Shown here: positions 47,231-55,812 of the stretch, in pieces
Layout: each line of letters starts with the position of its first letter
Position numbering within the stretch: the first letter of the stretch is position 1
IMG/VR virus record: IMGVR_UViG_3300014911_000002
Span: 25,380-89,379 of that record
DNA length: 64,000 nt
Origin: a virus
Strand: one strand, 5' to 3'
Translations under genes and position numbers: made by a program
The notes under the pieces: generated by a model
The model's input: the letters and a program-made list of their open reading frames with translations, nothing else
Told to the model about the DNA's origin: nothing
Database searches by the model: none

Positions 47231-49938
47231 TGCCGTTGAAAATTAATGTTTTAGGTGGCTGGGCATCATATAATCTTCCGAAAAAGTATGGGAAGCATTT
47301 CTCCCTTCTCTTAGATACTGGGAAGCATAAAATATGGATAGATCCTGCGGTATCGCTCAAAGAGGATGTTGATGCAATTATAGTAACCCAATCTGATGAG
47401 GATCATTATATTAAGCTCGATTCATACTTAGAAAAACATCCTGATGTTCCTGTCTATTCAACTAGGGCTGTTATTAATAAGATTAACATTTCCCATCGGA
47501 AAAATCTGAAGGCTGTAAGAAAGCCACTTAAATTTGATGGGCTTGAAATTATCTTTATGGCCGTCCCGCATAAGGTTAATGTCCCTGCGGTCGCCTTGAA
47601 AATACGATATAGAGGTCATGTCATAGGCATAGTTCCAGAATTTAATTTTCTTGGCGAACAAGAAATCGAATATCTCAAGAATGCTGTATTGATTGCTGGA
47701 GTTGGCGAATATGAAAAAAGGAAGCCAAATGATACAAAAGCTACATTTAAAGAACTAATTGAATATGCTAACGGGGAGTTATCCCCTAAGAGGTTGTATT
47801 TAACAAATCTTAGAAAAGCCACATTCGACAAGCACAAGAGAGATATTTTAAAAGAATTGAAGAAATTTAACGGCGGAATTCTCCTTGATGGTGCCAGTTT
47901 GACCTTTAATGGGGATGAGGTTAAAACTGAAGGTCTATATCTCATTTCACCACATGCTACTCTAATCTACGAAGGCTTAAAAACAATGATTCTCAAGAGT
48001 AGGAAATTCGATATGGCTGGAAAGAAATTCATTCTTTGTGATGACACATATGCATACGGGACAATTGAGCTGAATGAGCCTGAAGAAATCAATGAAGCAC
48101 AATTCGAGGAATATGCTGATGAACATCTAGTCACGAAAGAAGAGATGAAGAAATGGGGTTGGAATTTCCCCTTGTATGCATATCGAATAAAGGCCTTTAT
48201 ACCGTACGAGGAGCCTATAGAGCTTTCACTTCCCAAAGGCATCCAAACCTTCGTTCGAGATGTGGAACAATATTTCGAGAAACTTCATTTACAAGAATTT
48301 AGAAGCACCGGAGTTGATTATGATATTAGGCATATAAATGAACGGTGGAGAGAAGCAATAGCGGATCTGAGGTATTTGGGCAATAGTGGATATCCTCGCC
48401 TCAAGCGTGGTGAGAAATGGGGTGATTGGACTCTTGAGGATGTTCTAAAATACTTTGCAAAACTTGTAGATGCATTGAGATCTGTGCACTTCCCAATCAT
48501 TCCGCCGTACAACGAGAAACTTTATCGTGAGTATACAGGAAAGGACCCCAAAAAAGCGAAAAAATCTTCATATTGGAAATGCTATCGTGAGGCTGAAAAA
48601 TACATGAAATCTAAACCACCAAAGGATATTGCAGAGGCGAAGGAGTGGGATAAGAAACGAAGGCAGAAGATTTCTTTGAGGAAGAAAGCAAGAAGTCTTA
48701 AAATTGGTTATTACTCAGAAGCAAAGCCATATTACAGAGGCTATTTCCAGGAGCTTGCTGATGAATTAAAAGCGATAGGCTGGGATGAAGAAAAACTTCT
48801 TGTCGATTGTAAATGGGATGGCCTGCGGATGACAATTGGCAAGGTTAATGGGAAAGGTTTTGCATACGTTGACCCCGAGGATGTCAAGGAAAAGAATCCG
48901 AATGTATCGAATCGGATACCTGCAATAATAAAGGAGATTGAAGAAAACTTTCCTGACGATACGGTTCTTGACGGTGAATTTCTTGCCATCCATCCCAATG
49001 GAAAAGAGATGCTTCACAGAACCGTAGCAAATTCTCTTTTAAACTCTAAGGCTTCTGGTGAAGAATTGGAGCGTTATGCAATCATTGTTGCCTTTGATGT
49101 TATATTCTACGATGGCCTCGATTTGCGTGATCAACCACTTCTTGAAAGACTTGAATATCTTTCTAGACTTAAGCCAACTAAGCACATTTGGATTGAACGA
49201 ATTTCCACCTCTCTTGACAAGAAGGCAGATGGATATATTTGCAACGGCAGCGATATCGATTGCATAATGAAGGCTGCAGATATCATAGCTAGTGGAAAGA
49301 ATGGGAGACCGAAATTCTGTGCTGAAGGGGTCATGCTAAAACGCTTGGACGGACCATACGAATATCCGCAGAATCATTACTGGATGAAAGTGAAATTCTA
49401 TCATGAGCTTGATTTGCGGGTTATTAACAAAAAATTAGTCAAAGGTTCCAAGGACGTTTATAATTATTATCTCGGGTATGATACACCAAGGGAGTATGCC
49501 GAAGCGTACCTTAGTATGACAACAAAAGACTGGTATGGTAAAGTTCATTGCTTCAAGAATGGCAAAGTTATAGCCGCTGGAAAGGATTGCAAGAAATTTT
49601 TAAACGATAATAATGTACTGTTTGTAACATTAATGGGCAAAACAGATAATCATAAGGAGGTATTGCCAATCAAGATTGGTGATATCATTCGAATTGCAGC
49701 AGAAGAGGTTTTGAAATTTGAGAACCCTAAATTTCCAGAATATCCAAGATACTCATTCTATATCGGTAGAGTATTAGAGCCCATACCAGAAAAAGACATC
49801 ACCGACTCTCTTGAGACCATTGATAAACTTTCTTCTTTTGAGCCACAAAGAATACCAATTGAAGAACTTCAACATATTACACAAGATATTGCCAAGATGG
49901 GTGATGTATATGTTAGGATTATCAGATTCCATCAATGA
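47230..49938 (+). CDS. MBL-fold domain fused to ATP-dependent DNA ligase
   Basis: 902 residues. 1-~230: metallo-beta-lactamase fold (LLLDTGKHKIWIDPAV, AIIVTQSDEDHY, VIGIVPEFNFLG), but the HxHxDH site reads Q54-S-D56-E-D58-H59, so metal binding is probably reduced. ~230-500: helical linker. ~510-880: ligase with all motifs: CKWDGLRM (Lys528, AMP-binding), VLDGEFLAIHP, VAFDVIFYDG, AEGVMLKRLDGPY and WMKVKFYHELDL, then an OB fold. It should seal nicks or ends. Placed between portal and capsid genes rather than with the replication genes. In bacteria, MBL exonuclease, ligase and phosphoesterase genes cluster for end repair. Confidence 0.88.
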   Translation: MPLKINVLGGWASYNLPKKYGKHFSLLLDTGKHKIWIDPAVSLKEDVDAIIVTQSDEDHYIKLDSYLEKHPDVPVYSTRAVINKINISHRKNLKAVRKPLKFDGLEIIFMAVPHKVNVPAVALKIRYRGHVIGIVPEFNFLGEQEIEYLKNAVLIAGVGEYEKRKPNDTKATFKELIEYANGELSPKRLYLTNLRKATFDKHKRDILKELKKFNGGILLDGASLTFNGDEVKTEGLYLISPHATLIYEGLKTMILKSRKFDMAGKKFILCDDTYAYGTIELNEPEEINEAQFEEYADEHLVTKEEMKKWGWNFPLYAYRIKAFIPYEEPIELSLPKGIQTFVRDVEQYFEKLHLQEFRSTGVDYDIRHINERWREAIADLRYLGNSGYPRLKRGEKWGDWTLEDVLKYFAKLVDALRSVHFPIIPPYNEKLYREYTGKDPKKAKKSSYWKCYREAEKYMKSKPPKDIAEAKEWDKKRRQKISLRKKARSLKIGYYSEAKPYYRGYFQELADELKAIGWDEEKLLVDCKWDGLRMTIGKVNGKGFAYVDPEDVKEKNPNVSNRIPAIIKEIEENFPDDTVLDGEFLAIHPNGKEMLHRTVANSLLNSKASGEELERYAIIVAFDVIFYDGLDLRDQPLLERLEYLSRLKPTKHIWIERISTSLDKKADGYICNGSDIDCIMKAADIIASGKNGRPKFCAEGVMLKRLDGPYEYPQNHYWMKVKFYHELDLRVINKKLVKGSKDVYNYYLGYDTPREYAEAYLSMTTKDWYGKVHCFKNGKVIAAGKDCKKFLNDNNVLFVTLMGKTDNHKEVLPIKIGDIIRIAAEEVLKFENPKFPEYPRYSFYIGRVLEPIPEKDITDSLETIDKLSSFEPQRIPIEELQHITQDIAKMGDVYVRIIRFHQ

Positions 49939-50942
49939 AGGTATTAATTGAATACCAGGACGGAACAGTTGATTTTGTGGATGATAACAAGCTCGAAAAG
50001 CTTACCCTCCTTGAATACACTGAACTTTATCACTCGAAAAGCTTACCACAAACTTGGCAACGGATATTGAAAGACAAGGCTGTGACAAAGAAAGATATTT
50101 GCGAATGGTTGAAATTGAAACATATTCCCGAGGACATTTTTGAGCAGCTCAGAATGAAGTTGCAGCCATTGCCAAAAATCTTCTACGTTGATTATGATGA
50201 AGGTATAGCTTGGGCTCAAATGCATATTAGAGGATTAAATCCAGATGACACGAAAAAATATCAGGAAGGCAAACTTTCATTTGCCAAACTTATCGAAAAC
50301 CATAGTATTCACATAGATTTGCGTATGAAGTTTAAAAAGGCTTTCGTCCAATGGGTTATAACTCAAGACCATATACCAGATTATTTCGATACTATAATAG
50401 GTAGAGTAGATAAAAAGACTGGTAATGCAAGTAAAGGTCTTGCGATAGTAAAGCCATCTGCTGAAGAGCCATCTCGGGAAGTTAAAAGTAAAGATAAGGA
50501 GCTAATAATAGGTCCTGAAGATGCAAAACTAATTGAAAAGTATGTTCTCTTTGATAAATCATACATTATTCCAGCAGGAGACGTTGGTGCGAGTCCTTAC
50601 AAGGACGCATATATGTGCGCAATATGGATTGGTAAAGTTAAGGCGGGAGTGCAAAGGCCAGACTTGCATGAATATTTCCTCTATCCAGGATCTGATATGC
50701 CAAAACGAAATCAAGAATTATTCAACGGTCGGTTTATAATCCGGTGCTTTAAGGCTGGTAGCGATAAACGCTGGTGGGTTTGGAAAGCATATAATGATCC
50801 TTATCCTATGGATTCCATACTTCACGCGGATTGTGGGTATTATTATCCTATCAAGGCGGAGAAGTTAGAGAAGTTTGGAAGGGAAGCATATAGGGAAATG
50901 TCTGTTAAGAAGTTTTCAAAGAAACTATCATGTGGAACATGA
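49935..50942 (+). CDS. LigD-type 3'-phosphoesterase (PE) domain protein
   Basis: 335 residues, overlapping the ligase by 4 bp. ENHSIHIDLRM (121-131) is the HxDxR core of the PE domain found in bacterial LigD and in stand-alone archaeal PE proteins. The C-terminal FNGRFIIRCFKAG followed by RWWVWKAYNDPYP corresponds to the PE closing motif (KGRFxLxR...WxLxK). The N-terminal ~80 residues are unassigned. PE enzymes clean 3' ends by removing ribonucleotides or phosphate before ligation. With the ligase, this makes a two-part NHEJ-like end-processing unit; no Ku gene is in the window. Confidence 0.7.
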   Translation: MKVLIEYQDGTVDFVDDNKLEKLTLLEYTELYHSKSLPQTWQRILKDKAVTKKDICEWLKLKHIPEDIFEQLRMKLQPLPKIFYVDYDEGIAWAQMHIRGLNPDDTKKYQEGKLSFAKLIENHSIHIDLRMKFKKAFVQWVITQDHIPDYFDTIIGRVDKKTGNASKGLAIVKPSAEEPSREVKSKDKELIIGPEDAKLIEKYVLFDKSYIIPAGDVGASPYKDAYMCAIWIGKVKAGVQRPDLHEYFLYPGSDMPKRNQELFNGRFIIRCFKAGSDKRWWVWKAYNDPYPMDSILHADCGYYYPIKAEKLEKFGREAYREMSVKKFSKKLSCGT

Positions 50943-51010
50943 ACGGAGTCGGGAAAGCAATAGAAGAGCTCAAAGTTTTGTATTTTAAGATTCTTAAAGA
51001 GTTGGAATAA
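50930..51010 (+). CDS. Small helical peptide, 26 aa
   Basis: MWNMNGVGKAIEELKVLYFK begins it. The ATG overlaps the PE-protein stop region, and no strong ribosome site is seen. One amphipathic helix; low certainty. Confidence 0.3.
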   Translation: MWNMNGVGKAIEELKVLYFKILKELE

Positions 51011-51016
51011 ATAGTT

Positions 51017-51307
51017 ATGACTCTCGAAGAGAATTTCCGAGAGTTTTATGGTAGAGTCATTGCTACTCTGGAATCAATCAACAAGAACGAGGATGAGCTT
51101 GCGGAGAGGATTAGAATTCTTGAAAAAAAGATCGATAAAAAGACCGATGAAATATGGTCGGCTGTAAATTCTATTAGAAATACTTCTATTAAGGATATTG
51201 CGACAGACATTTCTGCCCTTAAAATGAAGATTTCCATTCTTTATTGGCTGTTTGGAATTATGTTCACTTTCCTGTTGGGTATCTTGGGGAAAATATTGCT
51301 CGGCTGA
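51017..51307 (+). CDS. Coiled-coil protein with C-terminal membrane helix (XhlA-like layout), 96 aa
   Basis: Residues 1-65 are a coiled coil (EDELAERIRILEKKIDKKTD) and 72-92 a single hydrophobic helix (ILYWLFGIMFTFLLGILGKI). Bacterial XhlA-type lysis partners have this layout. In the context of the head genes it might tether capsid assembly to the membrane. No sequence identity is claimed. Confidence 0.55.
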   Translation: MTLEENFREFYGRVIATLESINKNEDELAERIRILEKKIDKKTDEIWSAVNSIRNTSIKDIATDISALKMKISILYWLFGIMFTFLLGILGKILLG

Positions 51308-51309
51308 TT

Positions 51310-53073
51310 ATGGATTTAGAGAAAATTAAAATGTTAACTAAGAAGGGAGAGCTTGAATACGCTCCGATTCCTCCCTCCGGAAGAGGTACGAACGATAAAA
51401 AACTAAAATTAAAAGACATTCTCCCGAAATTGAAACCATTTTCTGTGAGAAAGCCCGTTGCATATATAGTTGGTTCGCTTGCTGTCCATGGTGAGAGTGA
51501 TAATGATATAGATATAGTCGTTAGGGGCGAAGATTGGTCTGATGAGCAGAAAACCGCTTTTGACTTTAGAATCTTTCGAATGTTTGCCGATATACTTGGC
51601 GTTCCCTATGACGATGTTCCGAAATACGTTTCAATTCATTATTCGAATGAAGGCCCCTTTACATCCTATGTCCCAATATATGAAGAAACGTTTCTTCCAA
51701 TAGAAAATCCCCAGATTATTCATATGTCGAAGTCAAAATCATCTGAAGTTTCATTTAATATTAGAGGGAATTTTGACGTATTCTCCAATGGAAAACAAAA
51801 ATCAAGACGCATAATTGCTGGTTATGCTTCTGTCGCTGTAGTGGACAAAGATAATGAACTTATACCAGTAGATGTGCTTCGTGATGCCATCAAAACACTT
51901 CTCAATGACGAATTTTACGCAAATGTAATGCTAAAGCATAGGAATATCCAAATTGGACGTATCCTCAAGGAATATAACGGTTTGAAAACTCATGTTGATG
52001 ATAAGGGTTTATTTATTGTTGCTGAGATTCGTGACGATTTGAAAATTGCTGACAAAGTTTGGGAGGATATTCTTGCTGGAAAGCTAAATTCATTCTCCAT
52101 CGCTGGTGAAGCGCTATTAAGTCATCGAGAGTGTGATGATACTAAATGCTACACTGTTGTGGATAAGATAAATCTCTATGAAGTTTCGATATGCGAAGCT
52201 CCTGCAAACCCGCTTTCAGGCTTTATAGTTATATCCAAATCAGATGATGTATGTGGATGTTCGAAGGAATGCGATAAAATGGCTGAAGAGATTTTGGAAG
52301 ATAATGTATTAAAGAACGACGAGGAGACAGGGGAAGAGCCTACAGAAGAGACGACCGAGGAAGCGAAATCTGAAGATAACTCGGAATTTGAGGCATGGAA
52401 AGAAGCAATAGAGCGCAAGCTTGAAAGTCTCACAAAAATAGTCTCCGAGCTAGCAAACAAGCAAGACGAAGATAACGACGAAGATGATGAGGAAGAAAAA
52501 GCCGAGAAGTCAGAGGAGACTCCCGAAGAAACAGACACTAAAGACGAAGAGAAAGAAAAGGAAGAGAAAGCTGGTGGGCTAATTGCTGCAATCAAAGATA
52601 TGTTAGCTCAGATAATAGCAGATACAAAGAATAAAGAAATAAAAGAGAAATTAAATGCACTCATGTCATTGGTAGAGAATCTAAGAGGCAAAGGATATCC
52701 ATATCCCTATCCAATGCCGAGTAATTATCCCTATCCATCGAAATACCCTTATCCATCGAAATATCCATACCCAACAAAATATCCATATCCAGCGAAGAGT
52801 GAAGATTGGCATAAGATGGTAGTTGATGCAATTGATGATCTGTGGGAGAAATATTCTGCATTGAAATCAGAGAGCGATATGGCTAAGGAGATAGAAGAGT
52901 TGAAACTAGAGATAAAAGCCAAGGATGACCAGATTAAAGCATTTCAGAAAAGATTGGAAATACTTGAGAAGTCAGAAAAGCCTCCAGAGACTATAAATCC
53001 AGATGAGGAGATCTCAGACGAAGAGGAAGTTAGTGACATAGTTATTAGTCACGGTGTTATTTACAAGAAATAG
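51310..53073 (+). CDS. Nucleotidyltransferase-like / XkdF-type protease / scaffold fusion
   Basis: 587 residues from ATG 51310 (an in-frame TTG at 51244 would extend it into the coiled-coil gene). Residues 50-75: GSLAVHGESDNDIDIVV, the GS...DxD signature of pol-beta-type nucleotidyltransferases (Gly55, Ser56, Asp66, Asp68). About 155-310: IIAGYASVAVVDKDNELIPV ... FSIAGEALLSHRECDDTKCY ... YEVSICEAPANPLSGF, as in XkdF-type capsid maturation proteases. 320-460: acidic coiled coil, scaffold-like. 465-500: Tyr-Pro repeats. C-terminus: coiled coil. The scaffold is probably cut out by the protease during head maturation. Confidence 0.75.
   Translation: MDLEKIKMLTKKGELEYAPIPPSGRGTNDKKLKLKDILPKLKPFSVRKPVAYIVGSLAVHGESDNDIDIVVRGEDWSDEQKTAFDFRIFRMFADILGVPYDDVPKYVSIHYSNEGPFTSYVPIYEETFLPIENPQIIHMSKSKSSEVSFNIRGNFDVFSNGKQKSRRIIAGYASVAVVDKDNELIPVDVLRDAIKTLLNDEFYANVMLKHRNIQIGRILKEYNGLKTHVDDKGLFIVAEIRDDLKIADKVWEDILAGKLNSFSIAGEALLSHRECDDTKCYTVVDKINLYEVSICEAPANPLSGFIVISKSDDVCGCSKECDKMAEEILEDNVLKNDEETGEEPTEETTEEAKSEDNSEFEAWKEAIERKLESLTKIVSELANKQDEDNDEDDEEEKAEKSEETPEETDTKDEEKEKEEKAGGLIAAIKDMLAQIIADTKNKEIKEKLNALMSLVENLRGKGYPYPYPMPSNYPYPSKYPYPSKYPYPTKYPYPAKSEDWHKMVVDAIDDLWEKYSALKSESDMAKEIEELKLEIKAKDDQIKAFQKRLEILEKSEKPPETINPDEEISDEEEVSDIVISHGVIYKK
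52690..52797 (+). repeat. Coding tandem repeat, KYPYPS units
   Basis: About five imperfect 18-bp units inside the scaffold region, each coding for Tyr-Pro-Tyr-Pro plus Ser/Thr/Ala-Lys. The third-base changes between units (tacccttatcca, tatccatac) show the repeat is older than a simple slip. Proline-tyrosine spacers are extended and flexible. Confidence 0.7.
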
Positions 53074-53138
53074 TCAGTTTCCTCTATGTTCCCATAATAT
53101 GTTTTCGTGTTCAAAGTTAGAATAGGTGATAGCGGAAC

Positions 53139-53519
53139 ATGGCCTTTATAACAATAGAAGATGATATAGGGATTCAGCTTGGGACATTCGCATACAATTT
53201 CAAGGCATCTGGCAACATCTTGAAAGGGCAAGCCGTAAGGATGATAGCTGACGGTGCTGTTACTCCCGTATCCGCTTCTTCTCAAACAGCGATAGGTGTT
53301 GCTGATTATGATGCAAGCCACGGCACTATGGTTGCCATATATTGCGGAGGTAATATAGTAAGATGCGGCTTGTCCGGTTCGTCTGCACCAAGTGTTGGTG
53401 ACCAAGTTGGTGCATTCAAAGATGGTTATCTTTCGCACGAGACCGGAGGAAGGATCTGCGGAATAGTTGTAGAGGCACCATCTTCAAATCCAGGAGTAGG
53501 AAAGGTGCTTCTCATTTAA
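53139..53519 (+). CDS. Head decoration protein (DUF2190-like)
   Basis: 126 residues, beta-rich, with FNFKASGNILKGQAVRMIAD-like pattern (YNFKASGNILKGQAVRM) and DGAVTPVSASSQTAIGVADY, then GGNIVRCGLSGSSAPSVGDQ. These match the DUF2190 group of capsid-stabilising proteins, encoded just upstream of many major capsid genes, as here. Probably glued on the capsid surface at three-fold or pseudo-three-fold sites. Confidence 0.75.
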   Translation: MAFITIEDDIGIQLGTFAYNFKASGNILKGQAVRMIADGAVTPVSASSQTAIGVADYDASHGTMVAIYCGGNIVRCGLSGSSAPSVGDQVGAFKDGYLSHETGGRICGIVVEAPSSNPGVGKVLLI

Positions 53520-53572
53520 GTTCATTAAGTTACGTATGTCTGTTTAATGTTTTGAAATTCTAAGTGGTGTAG

Positions 53573-54550
53573 ATGAGTAAGCTTACAAGACTACTCCAGC
53601 TTGCATATGCAGGCAACAGCGAGAGAACCAAACTGCTGAATGATCCCCACGTGATTCACGATCTTGGAGGTAAAAACTCCAAGACCTATAAGACTCTCCT
53701 TCAGTCTAATGCAATAAACGAGACCACATTGCTGCAAGAAGAAGTCTGGAAGACAGTAGTTGAAGGTGCCGAGCCTTTCAAGTGCTTTAGAGATGTTTTG
53801 CCAATCATCAATACTGATTCTTATTCAGTGAGAGTTGTAACTGGTGAATCTGGCGCATATGCCCAGGATATAGCTGAAGGTGCTGAAATACCGATAGATA
53901 CATCATCCTTCTCAAAGACAGATATTACAATAAAGAAGATTGGAACCAGACCACTGATAACAAACGAACTCATAGAGGATGCATTATTCGATGTAGTCGA
54001 GTTGGAGCTTAAAAAGGCTGGTGCAAGACTGGAAAACAAGTTAAACAGAGACTGTTTGCAAGCCATATTATCAGGTATGGATGGCATAACCGATGTGGAC
54101 CCCGCAGGCACAAATCTGGCCGTATCCGATTTGGCCACAGCAAGAGCCTTAGTGGAGGCAGAGGGAAGAATGCCTGACACTTTGATAACTCATCCTATCG
54201 CCGAGGGTCAGCTATTAAAAGACTCCAATTTAGTCTATGTCGCATATGCCGGTCAGGGCAGAACCCTTGAAACAGGCGAGTTGCCAAGAATACTTGGTCT
54301 GAAGCCATACACACTTTCCGTAACAGTCGAAGATGGATTTACATATTATTGGGATGGCACGGACGCTGCAAACCACTATTATGCTTTGGTCCTCGACTCC
54401 AAGAACACTGCTTACATAGCGATGAGAAGAGACATAACAATCGAAAGGTATGACGACCCAATTCACGATCTACTTGGAATATCTTGTACAATGAGATATG
54501 GTGTTGCGGTAGTTGACGATAAGGCTGGAGTAAGAATTCTGGCAAAGTAA
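53573..54550 (+). CDS. Major capsid protein, HK97 fold
   Basis: 325 residues. After an N-terminal arm, ETTLLQEEVWKTVVEGAEPF and DSYSVRVVTGESGAYAQDIA lead into the E-loop region (EGAEIPIDTSSFSKTDITIK), then the spine helix (FDVVELELKKAGARLENKLN) and the P-domain and A-domain (ITHPIAEGQLLKD; ERYDDPIHDLLGISCTMRYG). The order and length fit HK97-type capsid proteins of archaeal siphoviruses. Codons are richer in G+C than in the accessory genes, as expected for heavy expression. GGTG lies just ahead of the ATG. Confidence 0.88.
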   Translation: MSKLTRLLQLAYAGNSERTKLLNDPHVIHDLGGKNSKTYKTLLQSNAINETTLLQEEVWKTVVEGAEPFKCFRDVLPIINTDSYSVRVVTGESGAYAQDIAEGAEIPIDTSSFSKTDITIKKIGTRPLITNELIEDALFDVVELELKKAGARLENKLNRDCLQAILSGMDGITDVDPAGTNLAVSDLATARALVEAEGRMPDTLITHPIAEGQLLKDSNLVYVAYAGQGRTLETGELPRILGLKPYTLSVTVEDGFTYYWDGTDAANHYYALVLDSKNTAYIAMRRDITIERYDDPIHDLLGISCTMRYGVAVVDDKAGVRILAK

Positions 54551-54626
54551 TAGGCTGAACATTTCCCAAAACAACCATATGTGCTATGTTTTTATGTATG
54601 TTTTATTTCGATAATCTATACATTCT

Positions 54627-54866
54627 ATGCTCTCTGGAAAAGGATCTCAAGCCTGGATGACCAAAACCTTTGAGGAACGTAGGCGAAAAGCACTCAAAAA
54701 CAGATATCCATTTTCAGATGAAGAGTTGATTGATCTCGAAATAGAATTTGGAGAGGGAGGAGGGCGCACGAATCCAAATACCTTTAAAATCCGTCAATTC
54801 CCATTTCCGACAAAAGGCAAACGTGATGTTATTGATATTCGAGATCTTCCTTGGATAGGGGATTAA
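54627..54866 (+). CDS. Small head-region protein, 79 aa
   Basis: Basic N-terminus (SQAWMTKTFEERRRKALKNR), acidic middle (FSDEELIDLEIEFGEGGGRT), then FKIRQFPFPTKGKRDVIDIR. It lies between major capsid and connector genes, where small head-completion or minor proteins are usual. No family recognised. Confidence 0.55.
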   Translation: MLSGKGSQAWMTKTFEERRRKALKNRYPFSDEELIDLEIEFGEGGGRTNPNTFKIRQFPFPTKGKRDVIDIRDLPWIGD

Positions 54867-54867
54867 T

Positions 54868-55290
54868 ATGGTTGATTATACCCCCAGATTCGTATCGGAA
54901 GCTGATGTAAGAGGATTCTTCACTCCTCCCATTCCATACGATAAAGTTTCTAAGGCTGAGATTCTTCTCAAGATTCAAGCCGTTGAAGAATTTATAATCA
55001 ACTCCTACTTTGGAGGGAAAATCCCACCTGCCGAAAAAGTTAGAGTTCCCGTATTATTGTTAGTTGCTTCAAGGCTAATTTACTCACCGCAATTAGCTAA
55101 AGATTATTATACGATCAACTCCGAAAAATTGGGTGATTACTCCTATAGACTTGCACTTCCGACTGCAAGGACACCCCGTGGTGGGCGAAATTCACCATAT
55201 GAACTCGCGAAGAGCTGGGAGCAAATGGCATTCGATATCTTGAATTCGATCACTCCAATTTGGAATATTAAACTTGCAAATGAGTTATAG
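54868..55290 (+). CDS. Head-tail connector (gp6/adaptor-like)
   Basis: 140 residues, alpha-helical (ILLKIQAVEEFIINSYFGGK; VPVLLLVASRLIYSPQLAKD; SPYELAKSWEQMAFDILNSI). This is the helical-bundle build of the adaptor that sits under the portal, and the gene has the usual place, right after the capsid gene and before the head-closure gene. Confidence 0.7.
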   Translation: MVDYTPRFVSEADVRGFFTPPIPYDKVSKAEILLKIQAVEEFIINSYFGGKIPPAEKVRVPVLLLVASRLIYSPQLAKDYYTINSEKLGDYSYRLALPTARTPRGGRNSPYELAKSWEQMAFDILNSITPIWNIKLANEL

Positions 55291-55513
55291 GCCATCTGAA
55301 TTATATCCACCAAATTGGAATGCTCTTAGATTCTATATCTTCAAGCGGGATGGATATAGATGTCAAATCTGTGGTCGGTACACGTCCAGGCCACATTGCC
55401 ATCATATTATTCCTGTAAGATGCGGAGGAAGTCACCATCCTTCAAATCTTATAACAGTTTGTGAAGAATGTCATGCTAGGATACATAAAATATGTCCTTC
55501 GAAACGCTATTAA
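55280..55513 (+). CDS. HNH endonuclease, 77 aa
   Basis: ATG 55280, inside the connector 3' end. FKRDGYRCQICGRYTSRPHC then HHIIPVRCGGSHHPSNLITV and CEECHARIH make a complete HNH with zinc-binding CxxC pairs. In HK97-type phages, an HNH protein assists terminase cutting, though its gene is usually at the cos end. It overlaps genes on both sides, so it moved in as a compact unit. Confidence 0.85.
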   Translation: MSYRPSELYPPNWNALRFYIFKRDGYRCQICGRYTSRPHCHHIIPVRCGGSHHPSNLITVCEECHARIHKICPSKRY

Positions 55514-55812
55514 ACGAGGAAGTTGTGATATTGGAGAGACATGATACGGTTAATGAGCTTGGTGAAAGAGTGTACGCTTGGACATCTGGTTCAAGCTTTA
55601 AATGTAGATTGGTTCCTCTCTCTGTTGAAGAACGTCTTGCTCTTCCTGGCGAATATCGTGATGCAAATTATAAGGCTTATTTCCTCTCTTCTGCATCCAT
55701 AACAGAGGCCGATAGGATAAAGTGGAATGATTCTCTCTTCAATGTTGTAGCTGTTTATACCGATTCGTCGCATCATCATAAGACGGTGATTCTTCGTGAG
55801 GCTGAGAGTTAA
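55492..55812 (+). CDS. Head closure / head-tail joining protein
   Basis: 106 residues. NEEVVILERHDTVNELGERV, VYAWTSGSSFKCRLVPLSVE, then a loop and DRIKWNDSLFNVVAVYTDSS match the SPP1 gp16/HK97 gp7-type stopper (short beta barrel). It closes the channel after packaging. Begins inside the HNH gene, ends inside the next. Confidence 0.75.
   Translation: MSFETLLNEEVVILERHDTVNELGERVYAWTSGSSFKCRLVPLSVEERLALPGEYRDANYKAYFLSSASITEADRIKWNDSLFNVVAVYTDSSHHHKTVILREAES

Noticed and set aside
52176-52595. Long antisense ORF rich in Ser and Phe
   Set aside because: Complement of the acidic sca​ffold segment; produced by GAA/GAG codons on the other strand.
47230-53073. Full NHEJ system with Ku
   Set aside because: No Ku-like gene in the window, so end-joining proper is not claimed.
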